Of a DNA stretch of 64,000 bases, positions 1 through 10,980 are shown piece by piece. The DNA is from Phialophora verrucosa (taxonomy: Eukaryota; Ascomycota; Eurotiomycetes; Chaetothyriales; Herpotrichiellaceae), in NCBI GenBank assembly GCA_002099365.1, contig MSED01000006.1, positions 992,001-1,056,000 on the forward strand, written 5' to 3'. A program made the position numbers and the translations under genes. The number at the start of each line of letters is the position of its first letter. Position 1 is the stretch's first letter. The notes below the pieces were generated by a model that saw only the letters and a program-made list of their open reading frames with translations, did not search any database and was not told the DNA's origin.

Positions 1-465
1 GCATCAGGAAGAGCCTCAAGTGAAACATGACTCAACAGTTTGTCACCGACACTTGGCTGCCCCATTTTGCATCCAGCAACATCGGACTTCAGCGAACAGG
101 CAGCATCCATCCAAGCTCACCGACCGCCTTTTGACCTTTTCAATCCGCTCGTCATCATTATTGCACATCGGGCACAATCCCCAAAATGCAGTCGGCCCAC
201 AGCCGCTTTCCCGCCCGCCAGCCAACCATCCATCCATCCATCCGGGCCCGCTTCCTGATCAGACATTCATCAGAACTATAGGCGACAAAGGATTTTTGGA
301 TTGTTGATGCAGATTTACGTCGCATTGGTACAGTACTGTAGTTGTATCATTACTCTTTAAAATTCAATCACACTGATCACTTCTGTCATTCGTCTGCGTG
401 TCCCGTCTCATTCTCTATTTGAGCCGTCCCTCACTCCGTGAAACGTCAAACCGTACGACTTCACC
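1..465. other. 5' intergenic, no gene seen
   Basis: No supportable gene. A short CCAT tandem repeat sits near 226-243. The rest is the probable upstream region of the permease gene starting at 466. Confidence 0.5.
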
Positions 466-2144
466 ATGACAAAGACGCAGACCATGACGATGGCGCCCGC
501 GCACGAAACGCAACCTCCAGGCCCGTCGACGCCAGAAACGTTCGAACTAAGCCTGAAAGCGCCCGGGAAGTCACTTCGAGAACTATCACGACGGGTTGTG
601 CGTGGTGCTGCGCCTACTCCGTCGGAAGGGCCAGGACGACTCTCTTCAGACGAGGAGGACGACATTCGAGTTGAAGCCGACCCACCTACAGACGCTCAGC
701 ATGTGGTTCAGCGATGGAATGAACCGAAAGGCAACATTCCAAGGCTGGGGTTTGCGTTCTTCTCGTTTATCGTCACTGGGCTTAATGATGGAGCTGTTGG
801 CGTATGCATGAACCTCCGGCTTGATCCTGGTGTTCGAATGCTAATATGGACTTGGTTAGGCACTGATTCCCTACGTGGGTGGATTTCTCAAATCTCTGTG
901 AATCGCACAGATCTTGCTCACTTCATGGACAGCTCGAGACATACTACGACCTCTCTTACACCACGGTGTCTTTGATCTTCCTCACCCCGTTCGCAGGCTA
1001 CTCGCTCGCGGCGTTCACGAACGCCTCCATCCACAGCCGCCTCGGCCAACGAGGGATTGTCATCCTGGCTCCTTTGTGCCATATCATCACGTACGCCATC
1101 CTGTCCGCACACCCGCCGTTTCCAGTGCTTGTCATTAGCAATACCATCTCCGGGTTCGGCAACGGACTGACAGATGCGTGCTTTTGTGCCTGGATTGGAA
1201 TCATGGACAAGGCCAACGCCGTGCAAGGATGTTTACATTCTTGTTATTCGTTGGGGGCACTTTTTGCGCCGTTGATCGCGACAAGTATGGTGGTGCATGC
1301 AAAGCTGCCTTGGTATAACTTCTACTATTTTATGGTATGTGCTGCGAATAATGCCCTCAGGGGCGCCAGGACTTTGAGACTAACGCGCCAGAACTCGCAC
1401 AGGCGGGGGCTTCTGTCCTCGAATTGATCGGCCTGACCGTAACCTTCTGGCGCAAGACGGGTAAGGTCTACCGTCTTGAGTACCCCCGAGAAAATGAAAG
1501 CAAAGGTGGCCGCACGAGAGAAGCACTGAAGTCCAAAATCACGTGGATCTGCTCTCTCTTCTTTTTCACCTACATGGGCGTCGAAGGCAAGCACTCCCAT
1601 TCCGCTTCACTCCGGTATGATGCTACTCTGACACTCTTCAACAGTCGGGCTCGGAGGATGGATCGTGACCTTCATGCTTCGTGTCCGTTCGGCCTCGCCT
1701 TCCGCCTCAGGCTACTCCGGCACCGGGTTCTGGGCCGGCATGGCTCTCGGCCGTGCCACGCTGGGTTTCGTCACCGAACGCTTTGGCGAGCGCATCTGCA
1801 TCTCCATCTACCTTGCCTTGTGCCTGGCGCTGCAACTCGTGTTCTGGCTTGTCCCCAAATTCATCGTCTCAGCGGTCGCTGTCGCGTTTCTGGGCTTCTT
1901 CCTTGGACCTATGTTCCCTGGCTGTGTGATGATGGCGGCGAAACTACTCCCGAAGCACATCCACGTCAGTGCGATTGGATTTGCAATGGCCATAGGCGGG
2001 ACGGGAGGGACGGTTTTTCCCTTTGCAATCGGTGCCATCGCGAGCAGTAAGGGCGTGAAAGTGCTGCAGCCGATCATCCTCGCGCTGTTGGTCGTGCTGT
2101 TGGGATTGTGGTTGAGTTTCCCAAGGCTGAAGAAGAGGGAGTAG
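466..2144 (+). CDS. MFS permease, fucose-permease/Bsc6-like
   Basis: Probable plasma-membrane major facilitator transporter; the substrate cannot be read from sequence. Five exons (466-801, 860-874, 933-1334, 1403-1586, 1645-2144) give 478 residues in one frame. The first ~90 residues are hydrophilic and acidic, then come the usual hydrophobic segments, starting at FAFFSFIVTGLNDGAVG. Joining at GAVG-ALIPY-LETYYDLSY restores a continuous family-like helix and loop. This requires a 15-base exon (860-874) between two 58-base introns. The last intron (1587-1644) has to start with GC (gcaagc), because the only nearby GT donor breaks the frame; the join then reads GVE-V-GLGGWIVTFML. The C-terminal half ends with a helix and LKKRE. 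The fucose-permease-like subfamily is recognised from the overall motif order; function is inferred. Confidence 0.8.
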
Positions 2145-2821
2145 GGCGGGAGTTGTGAGAGCTAGATCTTGTCATAGAACACCCGTCCTGCATAAAATGA
2201 TTAATGAGCAACGCCAATATTCAGCGTGGATTCTAGCAGGAACTACCCCTGCTGAAAAGTCTTCACAACACCGGCTCCGACTGTAGATTCTGTCGTCCTC
2301 GCGCATTCCGAACTACGCCGTCGCGTATCTGCGCTTGAGCATTGTTTTGTCTTTCATTCCGATGAGGTGAGACGGCGGCTTCCAACCCAGGCTGCTTGCA
2401 GGCTCAATACATCAGGAGCTGTACAGACACGGGAGTAGTGGTAATAGTGGTATTTCGAGATTTCAAGGAGTAAACTTTTTCATTTCGCGCACACACATGC
2501 CCAAACGCACACACTCGGAGCACGGCGCGGCGCAGTTCTGACTGGGTATCTAAAGGAGGTTCTTTTCATTCATTTTCACGTCCATTACCTTCCCCATACA
2601 CTGTTCTCTTTGTGACTCGCGCGCAACCGATCGTCGATGGCCCGCCCACATATTCAAGGGGGGGAAATTGCGCCCAATCATTTCAAAGTGCTTGCCTTTC
2701 GGAGCCTCGGACGACTTGCTCGTTACCCCAAGATCGCCTGCTCTGCGCAGCGCTTCGACTTCATTACCTCCCCTGTAGGCAATCGGAGCCATTCCTCTTT
2801 GATAAGATGAGAGGAGGGAGT
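2145..2821. other. intergenic between convergent genes
   Basis: The permease (+) and the HSF gene (-) end towards each other here. No supportable gene; it probably holds both 3' UTRs and polyadenylation signals. Confidence 0.4.
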
Positions 2822-5295
2822 TCAAGCCCTCGCTCTCTTCCTTCCGCCGGTCTCTTCGTTCTGACTCATCTTGCGACCCTTGGCTCTACTTGCCGCGGCG
2901 GCGTTGGCTCCGCCCGCACCGGCACCGCTCTTTTTATCGGCATCACTCTTTGGCGTCGTGGCTTCACTGGTTGGCACGCTCTCGACTCGTCCACCGCCAT
3001 CGTCCTCGTGAAACACGTCGTGGCCTTGATATTTCGTGTCCCCCACGGTTCCAGCATATTGAGCCTGTGAGGCGTCATCGGTGCCGTCGAAGCCGAATCC
3101 CCCGGCTGAAGGATTGTTGTCCAAGTTCCCGAACAACTCATCGTCGTCTTTGTAGTCCCCGAAATTCAACGGATCGCCAGCTTGCTGGTTGCCGCCGAGG
3201 CCTGTGTTCCCAAAGTCGTAATTGCCGCTTCCTTCGCTAGGGAAGTCAGCAAAGTATTCGATCTGGTTGAGGAAGTCGTCGACATCCAATGGCGGGGGTG
3301 GCAATTGCTGGCTGTCGTGGATCCCGGGTATGCTACCCGTCGGTGAGAGGGGCTGTAAGAGGTTTGTCAGGTTCTGCACGCTCTTGTCCTGCTGCTCCTG
3401 GAGCTTTGCTAGCTGGTCTAAGTCTGCCTGTGTAGATGCGAGGCGTCGGTGAAAGTTCGCAGGACCGGGCGGCGGGGTGGCGTTGATGAGCGCGTTGTCT
3501 GTTCCCGGGGCACTTCCGGAGCTGTTGTTGATCATGCGGAGCACATCGGCGCGTTGGGTATTGGTAAGGGGGGCCGTGCCGGAGGAGTTCTGCAGGGAGT
3601 CGAGGACGGAGGAGAAGTCTTGGCTTGGACTCGTCGGGGAGGCGGCCGAGGTGGTGTTGCGAGCGTTGGCTGACTGGATCATGGACATCATGTCTCTGGA
3701 GGGTAGGTCAGATACACTTGGGCGAGATTGGGTGCTTGCGGAGGAGGGGGCCAGATTGTTGTTGGGGCTGTTTACGCCGGGATCGAAGACTTCTTCGGCT
3801 TGCGGAGTCAAGGAGGAGGGATGGTTCGCGGATCGGACGGGTTGAGCGCGCGGCGGGTAGGGGGAGCTGGCCGACGTGCGGGGGGAGAGAGTACTTGCAC
3901 GACCGCCTTGTTGGGGCCTGGCAACAGTTCCGTTGGTCAGAAGTAGAGGCTGTCGCTTAAACGGCTTCCCTGGGCTGCCATCGATGTTGATGTCGTTGAA
4001 GTTGTAGTCGCCTACATCCACCACCGAACCCGACGTGGAGGTGTCGACGGGCATTGCATTCTGAAACAGACTTGCTATACCTTGGGCGTTGTCATGACCT
4101 TGTAGCGTCCGGTTGTAGACGGTCGCGAGGAAGGTTAGGATGGCGTTGATGGAGTTCTCGTGGCGGTTGTGTTGGTCTTGGAAGGTGGCGGCTTGGCCGT
4201 AGAGCTGTTCGTGCTCGCGTTTCAGTTGCTGCATCATGCGCGAGATGTGGCTCTGCTGATGCCTAATCGCAGCCAGTTCGCGTTGCACGCTCTTGAATTG
4301 TTCCTGAGTGAGTGCCATCTCTATGCCGCCAATGGCCAGCGGGCCCGGTCGGGTGCGGACACGATTGTCGGTCATCGCGGCGTCCTCGACATAATCATCG
4401 AGCTCATCGTCCATTTGCTCATTTTCGTTCTTCCCTTTGCGCTTCGATGCCGGGCCGCTGACGTTCTTGGGCTTCTGAATTAGCCACAAAAGGTCTGGAC
4501 AGCCTCGTCGGAAGTACGGGTTCGAGTATTCACTTGGACTCTTGTTCTTCTTCTCGCTTGCTCTCATCGAGTTGTCCGATAGCCCGACCTTCTTATGAAA
4601 GCCATACATGTTAAGTTGACGCACGAACGAGGCATAGTTGTTGTGCTTGAATAACTCGGGGATGAGTTTTTTGGCGAACTCATCTTCATCTAGGACAATG
4701 AAGGAATTGCCGTCGTCTGACCAGCGGATGAGGTCGGTGTTTCTGCCATCCTCCAGGAAACTTGCAAATTTGTTAGCGCGCATCTTGTCTCTTGGGGGAA
4801 TTGAGCGCCTCACCTGTTGAGCTTCTGCACGAAAGGCGGGATTTGTTTTCTCTTTGCCTGTGCCTCTCTCTTTGCGATCTGTGCTCTTGCTTCTAACTCG
4901 GCCAGATCATCTCCCCAAGCGCCATCCGTAGGGTTGACTCCGCTGTCTGAAGTGTCCATCCAACTCTTTGTATCAGGGTTCGGCTGTTGTATCCGGGAGC
5001 TAAGTTGTGCCGCGGGTCTCCGGGTCAGTTGGTTTGAAAGCTGAGGGACGTTCTGGGGGTTATTCGGAGGGTTGTTCTGAGGGTACAGATTCGCGTTCAG
5101 GGCGTAGCTGTTGTCATTGTAGGATGGCCCGGGGGCAGGTTGACCAGTTTGACCCCACTGAAGGAACTGGTCATTGGAGAGCTGCTGTCCCAGGCCGTCG
5201 TTAAATGCGGGTGCGGGATTCTGCATTCGTGCTGGATATGACACCGGATCGGCACCGGGAGCAGGGCGTTTCCTCGAGAAGCCCTGAGATGCCAT
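2822..5295 (-). CDS. HSF-type heat-shock transcription factor
   Basis: Nuclear DNA-binding protein that activates heat-shock genes. Two exons (5295-4814 and 4760-2822) joined over a 53-base intron (4761-4813) give 806 residues. The intron falls inside the HSF domain: FVQKLN is completed as SFLEDGRNTDLIRWSDDG. The recognition helix FVRQLNMYGFHKK is intact. Residues ~1-150 are Pro/Asn/Gln-rich, the HSF domain is ~152-260, an acidic linker follows, and a heptad-rich coiled coil (EQFKSVQRELAAIRHQQ onwards, ~310-360) should mediate trimerisation. The remainder is long, disordered and acidic, ending in a basic tail (GRKRARA). There is no response-regulator domain, so this is Hsf1-like rather than Skn7-like. 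The start at 5295 (MASQGFSRKRPAPG) was preferred. An in-frame ATG at 5403 would add 36 Ala/Arg-rich residues. Confidence 0.9.
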
Positions 5296-5974
5296 GGTGT
5301 GGACGACGGATGCGAAGATACGGTAAGTCACAAGTTTGCGATCGAAACTGCGACCGTGGGTTCGTCTTGAAGCGGCAGCGGCTCGGTGTGGAGAGGCAGC
5401 CACAGGCTCGTGCGGCTGGTGCGGCTGGTGCTGCTTAGTCGCCGATGATAGATGCTATATATTGCGGCTGCGACTGCGACTGCGGCTGCACGCAGCGTTG
5501 GATTCACAAGAGTTGATGAAAGGTGGGCTGTGATGTTGGAGAAGTGATAGATCACCGATGATATCCGAAAATTTGAATAAACCGGTCTCAATTGTCGCCA
5601 ACTTGTCCTTTAGATGGCCTCTGACAAGTCCTTACTCTCATGTACCATGCACGGGTGGCGTGACATACACCAAGATACTATAATCCAAAAGTGTTCACCT
5701 CACGGATGGTGGATGAACTTGCAAAGCTGGTCTGTATGTTTTGCAGTGCAGCCGATGACATACACGCACACGCACTGACTGACGCAGCGCCGGGCCGCTT
5801 GACTCACGCAACACCAAGACTTGCTCCACCGTTGCACTCTCGAGCCCCGGCGGAGTCCAATCACACCATTCTTGCGGTTAAGACACACGCAAAAGCACAC
5901 CAGTGACACCTAAGAGCACACGCCGACTCAATGGCGGGCTCTCCTCCTTCGGCACTACAGCTGGCTTCGGACCT
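5296..5974. other. upstream region of HSF gene
   Basis: No gene supported. It lies between the 5' end of the HSF gene and the 3' end of the reductase gene, both on the minus strand. A GCGACTGCGGCTGC-type repeated stretch lies at ~5461-5492. Confidence 0.4.
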
Positions 5975-6922
5975 TCAAGGCTTCGGCTGTCCAATAAGTT
6001 TCCTGAAGCTTGCGACAGTCCTGTCCCATTGCTCGGGATGCGTCCGGGCAAACTGCTTGACAGTTGTCACAGCTTTCCAATCTTCTTGTATATGATGGAC
6101 ACTCTTTGTTCCATTGAGGATGCTGATATTACCCAGTCCAAGGACCAGACAATAGAGGGCGGATTGCGGACTGATGCCCACCTCGTTTGCCAACGACCCA
6201 GCCTCATTCGACCGCACCAGGCCGGGGTTAGCAGATAGAGTCCAGAAGCTCTGGTACACGATGTTTTTCTCCTTACAGAACTGTCGTACTCCGATATCAA
6301 ATTTCGTATCGGGGTAGAAGCGATTCTGTACCACACTCGGCTTGATCCGAGCACGTTCATAGAGGTCCATCAAGGTAAACAAGCTGCAGTTCGAGATGCC
6401 CAGGTTTCTGATCTCACCGGGCACAAACTGCTCTAGTGTTTCCCAGACCTCCAACGTCTCGTTGAGTGTGGGCATAGGCGAATGTAGGACAAGTGTGTCA
6501 ATATACTGTGCTTCTCCTTCGACGACAATATCTGCAAAGTTGAAGTTCTGGAGAGATGATATGACCGAAGCCTTCACTTGCTCTGTAAGTGGGCTTTGGG
6601 GATCAAAGGGCATGTTATTCGGGTCCTGACCTCCTACACTGGTGAATTTGGTCTGAATGTACAGCTCGGACCGCTTGACTTTGCCATCTTGGATCGCCCG
6701 ACGGATGCCCGCGGCAACAAGGTCTTCTCGATAATGCTTTGGTTGCGCAGCGGTATCAACTGCTGTAAACCCATTGGACAGTGCTTGGTAGACCAGATCA
6801 GACGTTGCTCCCTTCTTCCAAGCCGTGCCGTAGATAAAAGCTGGCAGAGCGGGGATCACATGTTTGCCAGCCAAATGAGGCGCGTGTAATGCGAGCTTTT
6901 CGAACAACGCTGAAGTTGTCAT
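5975..6922 (-). CDS. aldo/keto reductase
   Basis: Cytosolic NAD(P)H-dependent oxidoreductase of the AKR fold, 315 residues, no intron. The catalytic tetrad is visible: D56 (AVDTA), Y64 (KHYRED), K92 (IQTKF) and H147 (LVLHSPMP). The barrel-family landmarks GISNCS and VVQNRFYP follow, then a C-terminal cofactor region. The length matches the family (~300-330). The physiological substrate is unknown; sugar, aldehyde and keto-ester reductases all share these motifs. The start at 6922 has no better downstream alternative, since helix 1 begins soon after. Confidence 0.9.
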   Translation of the reverse strand: MTTSALFEKLALHAPHLAGKHVIPALPAFIYGTAWKKGATSDLVYQALSNGFTAVDTAAQPKHYREDLVAAGIRRAIQDGKVKRSELYIQTKFTSVGGQDPNNMPFDPQSPLTEQVKASVISSLQNFNFADIVVEGEAQYIDTLVLHSPMPTLNETLEVWETLEQFVPGEIRNLGISNCSLFTLMDLYERARIKPSVVQNRFYPDTKFDIGVRQFCKEKNIVYQSFWTLSANPGLVRSNEAGSLANEVGISPQSALYCLVLGLGNISILNGTKSVHHIQEDWKAVTTVKQFARTHPEQWDRTVASFRKLIGQPKP

Positions 6923-9063
6923 GATTTTCTCACTCGGCTGCCCGGAGACGCCAAAGGAGCTGGGGGAAGTAACTATGTGTGGAAGTTGGTGGCTTGGAAG
7001 TGTCTCCTACACGCATCAGGCTCAAGGCGAATCAGACTTTGGCTTAGGGATTGGTTGTTCACATTGACCTCAAGTGACTGTGGCAATTGACGTATGTGAG
7101 ATGATGCCTTGTTTACGTCGGTCGAATGAAGCAGCTCATATCACGGTGATGCAAATGATTGGTAGGTGCCAGCTTTGCCCCTGACATATCGAGGTCCCAG
7201 CTGGGGTGTCCATGTGCTTTGGGAGGGAAACTCTAGCCCCTATGTCCGCCTCCGCTTGCCCCGGAAACAAGAAGAGCCTCCTCTTGGTGCCTCTTGGACT
7301 TGGTCACCAGATGTTCGATAACACGACTTTACAGTTTGTTGGCCTCCAGGCCACACCTACCTAGTAATTTCTATGTGAGCAATCGTCACCACTCATCTCG
7401 CCTACTGCAACTCCCTCTCATCCCTTGCCAGCCACATGAACTCCTGTTCTCTCGGTTGGCGCAATTGACGGCCGTGAGAAGCTCACCAATTCCAAACCGG
7501 GGTACATAGCTTGTGCTCAGCGATCTGTTACTGAGCCGAACTTCCGCGTATGGTCAACAAGAGACGGCGGCTCGCAAGTGAGGCAAACCAACGATTCTAG
7601 TCTTGATAGCTTGCATGAGAAACATGCCCATTCTAGCGTATCACCCGACCCCGATAGGAGAAGTCGAGCACATCGATGAGGCAGTAAGCCCAAACCGGAC
7701 AGAGAAAGGGGTTGTGCGGAGCCCGCAGGAGAGATATAGCATCAGGGGCGCCGTCGCAAGGCTCTGACGGCTCGCTCGGATCCAAGCAAGTGGATGGAAC
7801 AATGTGAAACCGAGATTTCATAGTGTCAAGCAGAGTCTTGAAGTACAGCGTTAACAGCATAGCTAAACACTTTAGGGAAGATGTCGGGATTGCGAGGAAC
7901 AGGGGTGGCAGAGTCAGATGGTGGAGGAGTTTGATTGCGGTCCGCTGCGAGAGGGAAAATTGGCGGTGCCATGGAGAGGAGAGAGGTCAGGTTGACGTTA
8001 GCCACGAGACCAGAGACAGCTTTCCTGCACATGGATGTTTCATGCGCAAGAAGTGCTCCCCTTTGTTATGGGGATAATGACGATACTCATACCAGGTACA
8101 CGGACTGGTCAGTGCAAGTGCAGACAGAATCAGTTGTTGAATGTGTTGCGGAATGCTGGCGATCGCTTTCCTACCGTTTCTGGCTGGCGCTGCTAATTGG
8201 GCGGTGGTGCCACAGACCCTCCCAGACCCTCCCAGGCCTCGAGGTTTAAAGTTGCTTCCGGGGCTGTTGACGCAGCTTAATCACGCTCAAATCTGAGGTT
8301 CAGCACAGGGCCGTGTCTGGTTGGCCACGATCCGCCAGTAGCCTCCCGCGCAGCCACTGGAGAGGCCCGGGGGTCGCCCTTGCTCCTCCGTGCCAGGGCC
8401 ACAGGCTCACTGGCACACCAGGCTCGAACCCTAGCGTCCAAGTCGCTGAGTCGTCGTCTGCCTTTTCTCCTAAATTAATTTCTTTGTCCCAAACAACACC
8501 TGAAGAAATCTTTCTGCATCTTTTTGACTCTCCTTCACGCCGACGCAGACCCTCCGCATCTGCACCTCCCTGCTCTGGCGCTGTTTTGCACGCTGGACTT
8601 GCCACCTGTCTATCCTTAACATGTCCTGCTGATCGAGCTAGACATCCATTGTCCCGACTTCACCGCGAGAAATTCCCTGACTCGACATCACGACCCCCGG
8701 ACACTGACAGCGTTCTGCGCTCGCCCTCGATTGCACGACAACCCTCGCACATCTCTCCTACGATACTTCGACGATCGAGAATATTACGCCTTGACGACAT
8801 CAGATACCCTCGGCATTCCACTTGCGATCCTTTACTCCTTAATCATAGCCTGCTTCGACCTCGTCAGACAACGGGACCTCAACTTGCCCAATTCCCTCCC
8901 GTCGCGCTTTCCGTCTACTACTGAGATTGAGACGAGGCCTCTGATCTTCGTGTCTCCACACCATACAGGCCCCGACTCTGGACTTCTGGCTTCCCAGCGG
9001 CTTGCCAACACACAGCAAGTGGCGCGACCAAACAACGACCAAGGCAGGATATTAGTCCTCGAA
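6923..9063. other. divergent upstream region, long leader of Pin4-like gene
   Basis: A 2.1 kb stretch between the reductase (-) and the RNA-binding protein (+). From ~8450 the plus strand is pyrimidine-rich, as expected for a transcribed leader. An in-frame ATG at 8731 opens a 111-codon extension of the downstream gene. Short minus-strand open segments at 7633-8032 look weakly protein-like but could not be joined. Confidence 0.35.
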
Positions 9064-10980
9064 ATGGCGGCCTTCTCGAACGCCTCAGACGCATTCTACG
9101 ACGAACGCACCTCCCCACGAGCTTACCGCAACTCACACCTGAATCGCCAGGCAAGTGGCGGTGATCCCTACAACAACAATATGAACGCACCTATGTTCGG
9201 GGCCGAGGCTCCTCTGCAAAACATGAGGTTTGACAACATGAGAGATGGCTTTGGTGCACCCATGCAAAACGCTGGGGCTGGAAACATCCACTTCCCCTAT
9301 GATGCAAGCGCGGCTCAAACCTGGAGTGCAGGGGGTGCTTCTTTGGCACCCTTCGGCAATGGCATGGGCAACATTCCGCAAAACAACAACTTCGGCCCGT
9401 CGCGCAGTATTAAGCCAAGTCGAGGTCGTGTAGGCCTTCAGCAGGTGAGTTCCCGCAAGCCTGCACGTCGTACCGACGAACCAACTGACGAAGTCCAGCT
9501 TTGGTATGATCAACCACAGCAACAACATCCTGCCATTGTGGGTCACCGACCAGGCCCACAGGGACGCAACGACTCGCAGGACGACGATGACGAGCTTATT
9601 CCCACAGCCATTGTGATCAAGAATATTCCGTTCGCTGTGAAGAAGGAACAGCTTGTCCAGCTGATGGTTGATATGAACTTGCCTCTCCCATATGCCTTCA
9701 ACTACCATTTCGATAATGGCGTCTTTCGTGGTCTCGCGTTTGCCAACTTCACCTCGCCCCAGGAGACTGAACAAGTCATCCAGGCCCTCAATCACATGGA
9801 CCTTAGCGGTCGTAAACTGCGGGTTGAGTACAAGAAGATGCTTCCCTTGGCCGAACGTGAGCGTATCGAGAGGGAGAAGCGCGAGCGACGTGGCCAGCTA
9901 GAAGAGCAACACCGTCCAATGCCACAGTCACAGCTCCACAATCAGATCTCGTTGTCGTCCATGTCACGCAACACCCCGTCGCCTCTGTCGCAGCGCAGTG
10001 GCATGCCTGGTAAGTTGAATCGTCAAGCCCCATGCTGGATTGTATTGACGAATGTAGCAGAGGTGGACATGAATGACCCGAAGACACTCGAGTTCTACAC
10101 TGAGATGACACTGTTCCGACGTGATCCCACTCGTGAAGTCCTCATTTTCCCTCCAACTTTGGAACCCAACCACCGCCGCGTTGTCCACACCCTTGCTCAC
10201 CACATGGGCTTGACGCATGTCTCACGTGGCACCGGAGATCAACGACAAGTCCACATCCACCGAGTGGCTCCAGGAACCAACGTCAGCCCGCCTACTCTAC
10301 CGGGAGCGTTTGGATCCAACGAAGGCTTGCGTCAGACTCTTGGGAGGTCGTCCACAGCTGATTTCAATGACGGCAGACCGTTTGAAGGAGCTGCTTTCAA
10401 CACATTGCGGGGACAGTCGTCCGTCGGCCTTCTGGACGTTATGGACCCCAACGCTTATGGCAGATCCGCCGACAGCAATCTTCGCAATGCCAAATCATTC
10501 GCTGACCTGCGCTCCTGGAGCCCGTCGCCTGTGCCTTCTACTGCAAGCTTTCCAGCAGCCCTGCAAACCAACGGTGCACGTCTCCAGGCTCTGAACGACA
10601 CTGCTGGATCCAACACACCTACATTGACCCCAACGGCCTCTAACCCAGGCCCCAATGCTAATCGAGATGAACCGTTTCTCATCTCCAGCTTCTCAAACCT
10701 GTCAATGGCGAACAACAACGGCGCTCAGACAAGCCCTCGCCGCCAGCGTAGCTTCTTCGGAAACGGATCCGAGTGGAACGAGGGTCAGAACTACCAAGCC
10801 ACTGCACCCATTGGCAGTAAGCGAACTGTCAGCATTGGACCGGAGAGCACCACCCAACCGACGAACCCACTGCGCCAAGCGCGCGGCCCCAATTCCAGCA
10901 GCGGCCTGGGGTTCTCCCGCCGTCAGAATGGACGAGGCAGTGACGAATTGAGGACGGCCGCATCTGCGATCGCTGAATGA
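9064..10980 (+). CDS. RRM/R3H RNA-binding protein, Pin4/Cip-like
   Basis: Probable cytoplasmic RNA-binding protein of the Pin4 (yeast) / Cip1-Cip2 (fission yeast) family, linked there to cell-cycle and stress mRNA control. Exons 9064-9444, 9499-10009 and 10058-10980 give 604 residues. The RRM starts with TAIVIKNIPFAVKKEQL (~residue 162) and ends LRVEYKKMLPLAERERIERE. An R3H-like block lies at ~302-362 (RRVVHTLAHHMGL). The flanks are Asn/Ser/Pro-rich and disordered. Both introns (gtgagt...cag, 54 bases; gtaagt...tag, 48 bases) are multiples of three with no in-frame stop, so unspliced RNA stays open. The first intron is less certain than the second. The start MAAFSNASDAFYDE was chosen because the upstream in-frame extension from 8731 lacks family resemblance. 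Confidence 0.85.
   Translation: MAAFSNASDAFYDERTSPRAYRNSHLNRQASGGDPYNNNMNAPMFGAEAPLQNMRFDNMRDGFGAPMQNAGAGNIHFPYDASAAQTWSAGGASLAPFGNGMGNIPQNNNFGPSRSIKPSRGRVGLQQVSSRKPARRTDEPTDEVQLWYDQPQQQHPAIVGHRPGPQGRNDSQDDDDELIPTAIVIKNIPFAVKKEQLVQLMVDMNLPLPYAFNYHFDNGVFRGLAFANFTSPQETEQVIQALNHMDLSGRKLRVEYKKMLPLAERERIEREKRERRGQLEEQHRPMPQSQLHNQISLSSMSRNTPSPLSQRSGMPGKLNRQAPCWIVLTNVAEVDMNDPKTLEFYTEMTLFRRDPTREVLIFPPTLEPNHRRVVHTLAHHMGLTHVSRGTGDQRQVHIHRVAPGTNVSPPTLPGAFGSNEGLRQTLGRSSTADFNDGRPFEGAAFNTLRGQSSVGLLDVMDPNAYGRSADSNLRNAKSFADLRSWSPSPVPSTASFPAALQTNGARLQALNDTAGSNTPTLTPTASNPGPNANRDEPFLISSFSNLSMANNNGAQTSPRRQRSFFGNGSEWNEGQNYQATAPIGSKRTVSIGPESTTQPTNPLRQARGPNSSSGLGFSRRQNGRGSDELRTAASAIAE

Noticed and set aside
7633..8032. 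Possible small two-exon minus-strand gene (MAPPIFPLAADRNQ ...)
   Set aside because: Both pieces look mildly protein-like, but no donor/acceptor pair joins them in phase.
8405..8440. tRNA-like T-arm on the minus strand (GGGTTCGAGCC with a 5-base stem)
   Set aside because: No matching 5' acceptor strand, A-box or cloverleaf could be found upstream, and it lies in the leader of the Pin4-like gene.
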